From Ramlibacter sp. (GTDB lineage: Bacteria > Pseudomonadota > Gammaproteobacteria > Burkholderiales > Burkholderiaceae_C), in assembly GCA_026785815.1 (NCBI GenBank), contig JAJAZH010000195.1, positions 1-19,335 of the forward strand: a stretch of DNA of 19,335 nucleotides, given 5' to 3'. Shown here one piece after another: positions 15,681 to 19,335 of this stretch (the stretch's first letter is position 1; each line of letters opens with the position of its first letter). The position numbers were made by a program, and so were the translations under genes. A model generated the notes under the pieces. It was not told the origin of the DNA. It saw only the letters and a list, made by a program, of their open reading frames with translations, and did not search any database.

Positions 15681-15710
15681 AGTATGCGCCGCGTCACTGA
15701 TTCTTTCCAA
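15681..15710 (-). promoter_or_regulatory. Candidate ilvD promoter
   Basis: Read on the minus strand, TTGGAA (15710-15705) and CATACT (15686-15681) are separated by 18 bp, each matching four of six sigma-70 consensus bases. Transcription would start near 15675, giving a leader of about 25 bases. The LysR palindrome centred at 15739 would then sit near -64, the classical LysR recognition position. Confidence 0.5.
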
Positions 15711-15731
15711 TCGCTTTCTGCTGCTGTTCTA

Positions 15732-15746
15732 ATATGCATTGCATAT
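15732..15746. promoter_or_regulatory. LysR-box palindrome between ilvD and lysR
   Basis: A perfect 15-bp palindrome, ATATGCA-T-TGCATAT, contains T-N11-A (T33 to A45 of the 157xx block). It overlaps the start codon of the LysR gene and a TAATAT sequence (15730-15735) that could be its -10. Binding here could repress the regulator's own gene and activate or tune ilvD. Confidence 0.7.
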
Positions 15747-16653
15747 GAGTGGACCTTCCGTCGACCTGAGGTTGTGGCGCCAGTTCGTGGCCGTGGCCGA
15801 GGCGCTGCACTTCGGCCGCGCGGCCGCCAGCCTGCACATGACGCAGCCGCCGCTGACGCAAGGCATCGCGCAACTGGAGCGGCTGTTGGGCGTGAAGCTG
15901 TTCGACCGCACCAAGCGCAGCGTGCAGCTCACGGCGGCAGGCGCAGCGCTGCTGGCGCCGGCGCGCGACCTGCTGGCACGCGCTCAGGCGCTGCCGGCCC
16001 AGGCCCGTGCCGCGCAGGCCGGCGAGATCGGCCAGCTGCGGCTGGGTTTCGTCTCCACCATCGGTTTCGCCCAGCTGCCGCATTGGGTACGGGGCTTCCG
16101 GGCCCGCCATCCGAACGTGGGTCTGGAGCTCATCGAAGCGACGGGGGACGTGCAGCTGCAGGCGCTGGAGCGCGGCGAGCTCGACGCCGGCTTCATGCTG
16201 CACTCGCCCGGCTTCGTGCCCCCGGGCCTGCAGCACCAGCGGGTCACGCGCGAGCCGCTGGTGCTGGCGCTGCCCGACCCGCACCCGCTGGCGGGAAGCG
16301 CCGGCCTCAAGCTGGCGCAAGTGCTGGACCAGCCGCTGGTGATCTTCCCGCGCCGCATCGTTCCTTCGTTGCACGACGCCATCCTGGGCATCTACCAGGC
16401 GGCCGGCCGCGCCCCGGTGGTGGCGCAGGAAGCGATCCAGATGCAGACCATCGTGAATCTCGTCTCGGCGGGCCTGGGCGTGGCCTGGGTGCCGGACAGC
16501 GTGCGGCAGTTCCAGCGGGCCGGCGTGGCTTACCGCAAGGTGGCGGCGCCACGGAGCAATCCGGTGCCTGGCGCGGAAACCAGCCTGGTCTGGCCGCGCC
16601 AAGCCATATCGCCTGCGCTGGAGCGCTTCATCGCCTTCGTTAAGCCGGCCTGA
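15745..16653 (+). CDS. LysR-type transcriptional regulator
   Basis: LysR-family regulator (302 aa), cytoplasmic, DNA-binding. The N-terminal helix-turn-helix is at about residues 5-63 (LWRQFVAVAEALHFGRAAASLHMTQPPLTQGIAQLERLLGVKLFDR, then LTAAGAALL). The rest is the two-lobe effector domain, beginning GQLRLGFVSTIGFAQLPHWVRGFRARHP and ending with a GLGVAWVPDSV segment. The start is the ATG at 15745; an in-frame TTG at 15739 would add two residues. No Shine-Dalgarno is visible, and a -10-like TAATAT ends ten bases upstream, so the message may be leaderless. The divergent ilvD and the intervening palindrome make ilvD its most likely target. It lies 22 bp upstream of lgt. Its effector is unknown. 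Confidence 0.93.
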   Translation: MSGPSVDLRLWRQFVAVAEALHFGRAAASLHMTQPPLTQGIAQLERLLGVKLFDRTKRSVQLTAAGAALLAPARDLLARAQALPAQARAAQAGEIGQLRLGFVSTIGFAQLPHWVRGFRARHPNVGLELIEATGDVQLQALERGELDAGFMLHSPGFVPPGLQHQRVTREPLVLALPDPHPLAGSAGLKLAQVLDQPLVIFPRRIVPSLHDAILGIYQAAGRAPVVAQEAIQMQTIVNLVSAGLGVAWVPDSVRQFQRAGVAYRKVAAPRSNPVPGAETSLVWPRQAISPALERFIAFVKPA

Positions 16654-16662
16654 GCGAGGCGG

Positions 16663-16668
16663 CACAAT
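16663..16668 (+). promoter_or_regulatory. Possible -10 element for lgt
   Basis: CACAAT ends seven bases before the lgt ATG, in the 22-bp gap after lysR. If used, transcription would begin at or next to the ATG, giving a leaderless message. No strong ribosome site is present. No convincing -35 was found, so lgt may instead be read through from lysR. Confidence 0.3.
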
Positions 16669-16675
16669 ACGCCGC

Positions 16676-17500
16676 ATGCTGATGTATCCAAAAATCGATC
16701 CGGTCGCGCTGCAGCTCGGACCGCTGGCCATCCACTGGTATGGCCTGACTTACCTGGCCGCCTTCGGGCTGTTTTTCTTCCTGGCCCTGCGCCGGCTGCG
16801 CCATCCGCCGTTCGCCGCCGTCGCCGGCCGCGGCGCCTGGAGCCGCAAGGATGTGGAGGACATCCTGTTCCTGGGCGTGATGGGCGTGGTGATCGGCGGC
16901 CGGCTGGGCTACTGCCTGTTCTACAAACCCGCCTACTACGCCAGCCATCCGTTGGAAATCTTCTACATCTGGCAGGGCGGGATGAGTTTTCACGGCGGCC
17001 TGCTGGGCGTGATCGCCTCGCAAGTGTGGTTCGCGCGCACGCGCGGCAAGCCGTTCTGGCAAGTGATGGATTTTGTCGCGCCCTGCGTGCCGCTGGGGCT
17101 GGCGGCGGGGCGGGTCGGCAACTTCATCAACGGCGAGTTGTGGGGCCGCTTCGCCGACCCCAGCCTGCCCTGGGGGATGGTGTTTCCGGCCAGCGGGTCG
17201 ATGCAGCCGCGCCATCCGTCGCAGGTCTACCAGTTCCTGCTGGAGGGCGTGCTGCTGTTCGTGATCCTGTGGCTGTACGCGCGCAAGGAGCACAAGCCGG
17301 CGCAGGTCTCGGCGATGTTCCTGATCGGCTACGGCCTGCTGCGCTTCGTCGCCGAGTTCTTCCGCGAGCCCGACACCCATCTCGGGCTGCTGGCGCTGCG
17401 CATGAGCATGGGGCAGTGGCTGTGCGTGCCGATGGTGCTGGCCGGGATCGCCCTGTGGCTGTGGGCCGAGCGCCACGCGCAGCGGGCGATTGCGGCCTGA
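16676..17500 (+). CDS. lgt: Phosphatidylglycerol-prolipoprotein diacylglyceryl transferase
   Basis: Integral inner-membrane enzyme (274 aa) that moves diacylglycerol from phosphatidylglycerol onto the lipobox cysteine of prolipoproteins, the first step of lipoprotein maturation. About seven transmembrane helices are expected. Motifs are HWYGLTYL at 20-27, GGRLGYCLFY at 74-83, the GGMSFHGGLLG block with H106, the Lgt signature GRVGNFINGELWG at 145-157 with R146, and GLLRFVAEFFREPD at 220-233. Length is slightly under the E. coli protein. The ATG at 16676 gives MLMYPKIDPVALQLGPLAI, matching the family's start; an ATG two codons later is possible. It is commonly near lysR/ilvD in Comamonadaceae, as I recall. 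Confidence 0.97.
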   Translation: MLMYPKIDPVALQLGPLAIHWYGLTYLAAFGLFFFLALRRLRHPPFAAVAGRGAWSRKDVEDILFLGVMGVVIGGRLGYCLFYKPAYYASHPLEIFYIWQGGMSFHGGLLGVIASQVWFARTRGKPFWQVMDFVAPCVPLGLAAGRVGNFINGELWGRFADPSLPWGMVFPASGSMQPRHPSQVYQFLLEGVLLFVILWLYARKEHKPAQVSAMFLIGYGLLRFVAEFFREPDTHLGLLALRMSMGQWLCVPMVLAGIALWLWAERHAQRAIAA

Positions 17501-17507
17501 GGGCGCG

Positions 17508-17524
17508 AAAAAACCTGGTTTTTT
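17508..17524. promoter_or_regulatory. A/T-stem palindrome between lgt and the GntR gene
   Basis: AAAAAACC-T-GGTTTTTT is a perfect inverted repeat beginning 8 bp after the lgt stop. As RNA it would form a weak A-U stem with a CCTGG loop and a run of six U. It could be a weak end for lgt or AT-rich promoter DNA for the regulator gene. The role is unresolved. Confidence 0.35.
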
Positions 17525-17548
17525 GTCACTGCGCACCCGGTCGTCTCA

Positions 17549-17580
17549 CATAATTATCCGTAATTACCTGAAATTACGGA
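17549..17580. promoter_or_regulatory. GntR operator palindrome with -10-like element
   Basis: At 17557-17580 two perfect 9-bp arms, TCCGTAATT and AATTACGGA, flank a 6-bp ACCTGA spacer. The region immediately before has CATAAT (17549-17554), five of six matches to a -10, followed by TAATTATC, a further AATTA half-site. The AT-rich island stands out in GC-rich DNA and lies 24 bp before the GntR start. FadR-type regulators usually bind such palindromes at their own promoter, so autoregulation plus control of the downstream decarboxylase is likely. TTGTCA at 17523-17528 is 20 bp from CATAAT, too far for an ideal -35. Confidence 0.7.
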
Positions 17581-17604
17581 GCCGATCTGGCAACCTCCCT
17601 GACG

Positions 17605-18270
17605 ATGCGCGTGGTCCACAACTCCCTACACGACGAAGCGGCTGCCCAGTTGCGCGAGCGAATTTTTTCCGGCGAACTGGCGCCCGGCGTGTTCCTGGAC
17701 GAAGTGGCGCTGTCGACCGAAATGCGAATTTCGCGCACGCCGCTGCGCGAAGCGCTCAAGGTGCTGACTGCGGAGGGGCTGGTGCGCCATGAGCCGCGCC
17801 GCGGCTGCTTCGTGGCCGAAGTCACGGCCCGGGACCTGGACGAGATCTTCCCGGTGATCGCCTTGCTCGAAGGGCGCTGTGCCCACGAGGCCGCGCTGCA
17901 CGCCAGCGACGCCGACCTCGATGCCCTCCAGGTCCTGCACGACAAGCTGGCCCGCCATGCGAAGGCCCGGCGCATCAACGACTACTACAGCGCCAACTTC
18001 GAGATCCACGAAGCGATCATCGCGCTGGCCGGCAACCGCTGGCTGGCGCAGGCGATCGGCGGTCTGCGCAAGATCGTCAAGCTGGCCCGCCTGCAGCAAC
18101 TGCACGCGCCGGGGCGGCTGGAGCAGAGCCTGGCCGAGCACCTGGCGGTGTTCGCCGCGCTGAAGGCGCGGGATCCCGAAGGCGCAGAAGCCGCCATGCG
18201 CACCCACCTGCTGCGCCAGCGGGTCGCCTTGCACGACCTGGCCGGCGGATCGAAATTGAGGATTGCATGA
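17605..18270 (+). CDS. GntR family regulator, FadR/FCD subfamily (MatR/MdcY-like by context)
   Basis: Regulator of 221 aa. The winged helix at about residues 5-72 includes LRERIFSGELAPGVFLDE and ISRTPLREALKVLTAEGLV. The C-terminal all-helical FCD ligand-binding domain covers about 77-205. The FCD metal or carboxylate site is visible as N131-x3-H135 (NFEIHEAI), H179 and H201; the first ligand is Asn where Asp is commoner. An in-frame stop just upstream (17599-17601) fixes the region of the start. ATG 17605 has no clear ribosome site, so a GTG at 17611 or leaderless translation is possible. The stop overlaps the malonyl-CoA decarboxylase start as ATGA. GntR regulators (MatR, MdcY) control malonate-use genes in rhizobia and Acinetobacter, so a malonate-type ligand is a reasonable inference. 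Confidence 0.92.
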   Translation: MRVVHNSLHDEAAAQLRERIFSGELAPGVFLDEVALSTEMRISRTPLREALKVLTAEGLVRHEPRRGCFVAEVTARDLDEIFPVIALLEGRCAHEAALHASDADLDALQVLHDKLARHAKARRINDYYSANFEIHEAIIALAGNRWLAQAIGGLRKIVKLARLQQLHAPGRLEQSLAEHLAVFAALKARDPEGAEAAMRTHLLRQRVALHDLAGGSKLRIA

Positions 18271-19335
18271 ATCCGCCTGGCTGGCTTTTCCGCAACACCG
18301 AGAAGCTGCGCCTCTACGCCATGCCGTCCGGTGCCGGTTCCGTGCGCCCGCCGCCGGCAGCAGGCAAACCCGAAGCGCCGGCCCGGGCGATTTCCGCAGG
18401 CGGACGCTCGATCAGCGAGCGCCTGGAAGCGACGCTGGGCCGGCAACCGGAAGCGCTGTCGCCGCGGGCGCTGCGGCGGGCGCTGGGCGATCTGCGGGCG
18501 ATCATCGACCCGCGCGTCAGCGAGGTGGAAGGCGGCCGCCGGGCCCAGCAGACGGCGGCCTGGTATGCGGGAGCGCCGGCCGGAGAGCGCCACGATTTCT
18601 GGTTGCTGATGAGCGAGCAGTTCGTCGCCGACCAGAAGCTGGCCAAGGTGGCGCAGGCGCATTACGCGGCTGCCGTCGGCACGGCCGACGAGGCCGTCGC
18701 CGAGGTGCGGCTGCGGCGCGCCACGGTGTCGCCGCGCCGCCGGCTGCTGCAGCGCTTCAGCGTGTTTCCGGACGGCATCCGCTTCCTGGTCGACCTGCGC
18801 GCCGAGATGCTGCCCAGCCTGAAAACCGACAAGCGCCTGCAGGCGCTGGACGTCGAGATGGAATACATGTTTTCGACCTGGTTCGACGTCGCCTTCCTGG
18901 AGCTGCGCCGGATCAGCTGGGATTCGCCGGCGTCGATGATCGAGAAGCTGATCAAGTACGAGGCGGTGCACGACATCCGCAGCTGGGACGACGTCAAGAA
19001 CCGGCTCGACAGCGACCGCCGTTGCTACGGCTTCTTCCATCCCCGGCTGCCCGAGGAGCCGTTGATCTTCGTCGAGGTGGCGCTGATGGACCAGATCGCG
19101 GACTCGATCACGCCGCTGCTGGACGAAGGCGCGGCCCCGGCCGACCTCGACAAGGCGACCACGGCCATCTTCTATTCCATCAGCAACACCCAGAGCGGCC
19201 TGCGCGGCGTCAGCTTCGGCGACTCGCTGATCAAGCGGGTGGTCGAGACGCTCAAGGAAGAGTTTCCGCGGCTGCGCACGTTCGTCACGCTGTCGCCGAT
19301 CCCGGGCTTTCGTGCCTGGCTGCAAAAGAGCGTCC
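18267..19335 (+). CDS. matA: Malonyl-CoA decarboxylase, 3'-truncated by window end
   Basis: The first 356 codons of a malonyl-CoA decarboxylase, which converts malonyl-CoA to acetyl-CoA and CO2. ATG 18267 overlaps the GntR stop (ATGA). The frame is open to the window end. After a variable Pro/Ala-rich segment (about residues 25-50) comes the helical N-terminal domain. The conserved catalytic domain then begins FSTWFDVAFLELRRISWDSPAS, followed by KYEAVHDIRSWDDVKNRL, FFHPRLPEEPLIFVEVAL and FYSISNTQSGLRGVSFGDSLIKRV. The last of these carries the serines (304/306) at the position of the family's catalytic Ser. LSPIPGFRAW near the edge is also characteristic. The catalytic His lies beyond the window. 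The usual partners, malonyl-CoA synthetase (matB) and a malonate carrier, may follow off the right edge. Confidence 0.93.
   Translation, partial: MNPPGWLFRNTEKLRLYAMPSGAGSVRPPPAAGKPEAPARAISAGGRSISERLEATLGRQPEALSPRALRRALGDLRAIIDPRVSEVEGGRRAQQTAAWYAGAPAGERHDFWLLMSEQFVADQKLAKVAQAHYAAAVGTADEAVAEVRLRRATVSPRRRLLQRFSVFPDGIRFLVDLRAEMLPSLKTDKRLQALDVEMEYMFSTWFDVAFLELRRISWDSPASMIEKLIKYEAVHDIRSWDDVKNRLDSDRRCYGFFHPRLPEEPLIFVEVALMDQIADSITPLLDEGAAPADLDKATTAIFYSISNTQSGLRGVSFGDSLIKRVVETLKEEFPRLRTFVTLSPIPGFRAWLQKSV

Noticed and set aside
15651..15710. Upstream ATG that would extend ilvD by 20 residues
   Set aside because: The extra residues are unlike IlvD N-termini and would overlap the candidate promoter. 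The ATG at 15650 begins a standard IlvD start.

Overview
The window is high-GC, densely coded DNA of the kind found in Betaproteobacteria, order Burkholderiales. It most resembles Comamonadaceae such as Ramlibacter or Variovorax. This rests on protein flavour, the lgt/lysR/ilvD neighbourhood, and a repeat with a GCCCCCTTGGGGGGC core that I recall as common in that family. No 16S rRNA or tRNA is present, so genus is inference.

Region 1 (1-13557) is one long plus-strand catabolic and uptake operon. It starts beside the first codons of a divergent LysR-type regulator (1-37, minus). The order is: a two-gene TPP/Fe-S 2-oxoacid (indolepyruvate-type) oxidoreductase; the alpha and beta subunits of a Rieske ring-hydroxylating dioxygenase; a complete branched-chain-amino-acid-type ABC importer (binding protein, LivH, LivM, LivG, LivF); and a complete TRAP importer (DctP, DctQ, DctM). 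Genes overlap or lie within 100 bp, with no clear terminator inside. The likely job is uptake and oxidation of an aromatic (possibly indolic) acid. The substrate cannot be read from sequence. No ferredoxin reductase or ring-cleavage gene is present.

Region 2 (13558-13955) is a 398-bp gap between convergent units. It holds a 232-bp nested imperfect inverted repeat, terminator-like hairpins and a REP-like hairpin next to ilvD.

Region 3 (13956-17500) is housekeeping: ilvD on the minus strand, a divergent LysR regulator with a perfect T-N11-A palindrome between them, and lgt.

Region 4 (17501-19335) is a GntR/FCD regulator with a clear upstream palindrome, overlapping the start of a malonyl-CoA decarboxylase gene cut by the window end. 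This looks like the start of a malonate-use (mat-type) operon.

The least ordinary signals are: a 2-oxoacid oxidoreductase paired with a Rieske oxygenase that has no local reductase; short reading frames that bridge three intercistronic gaps from an overlapping stop/start to the next overlapping start; a dispersed repeat placed at two operon junctions, once translated in frame; and well-formed operators for the two regulators.
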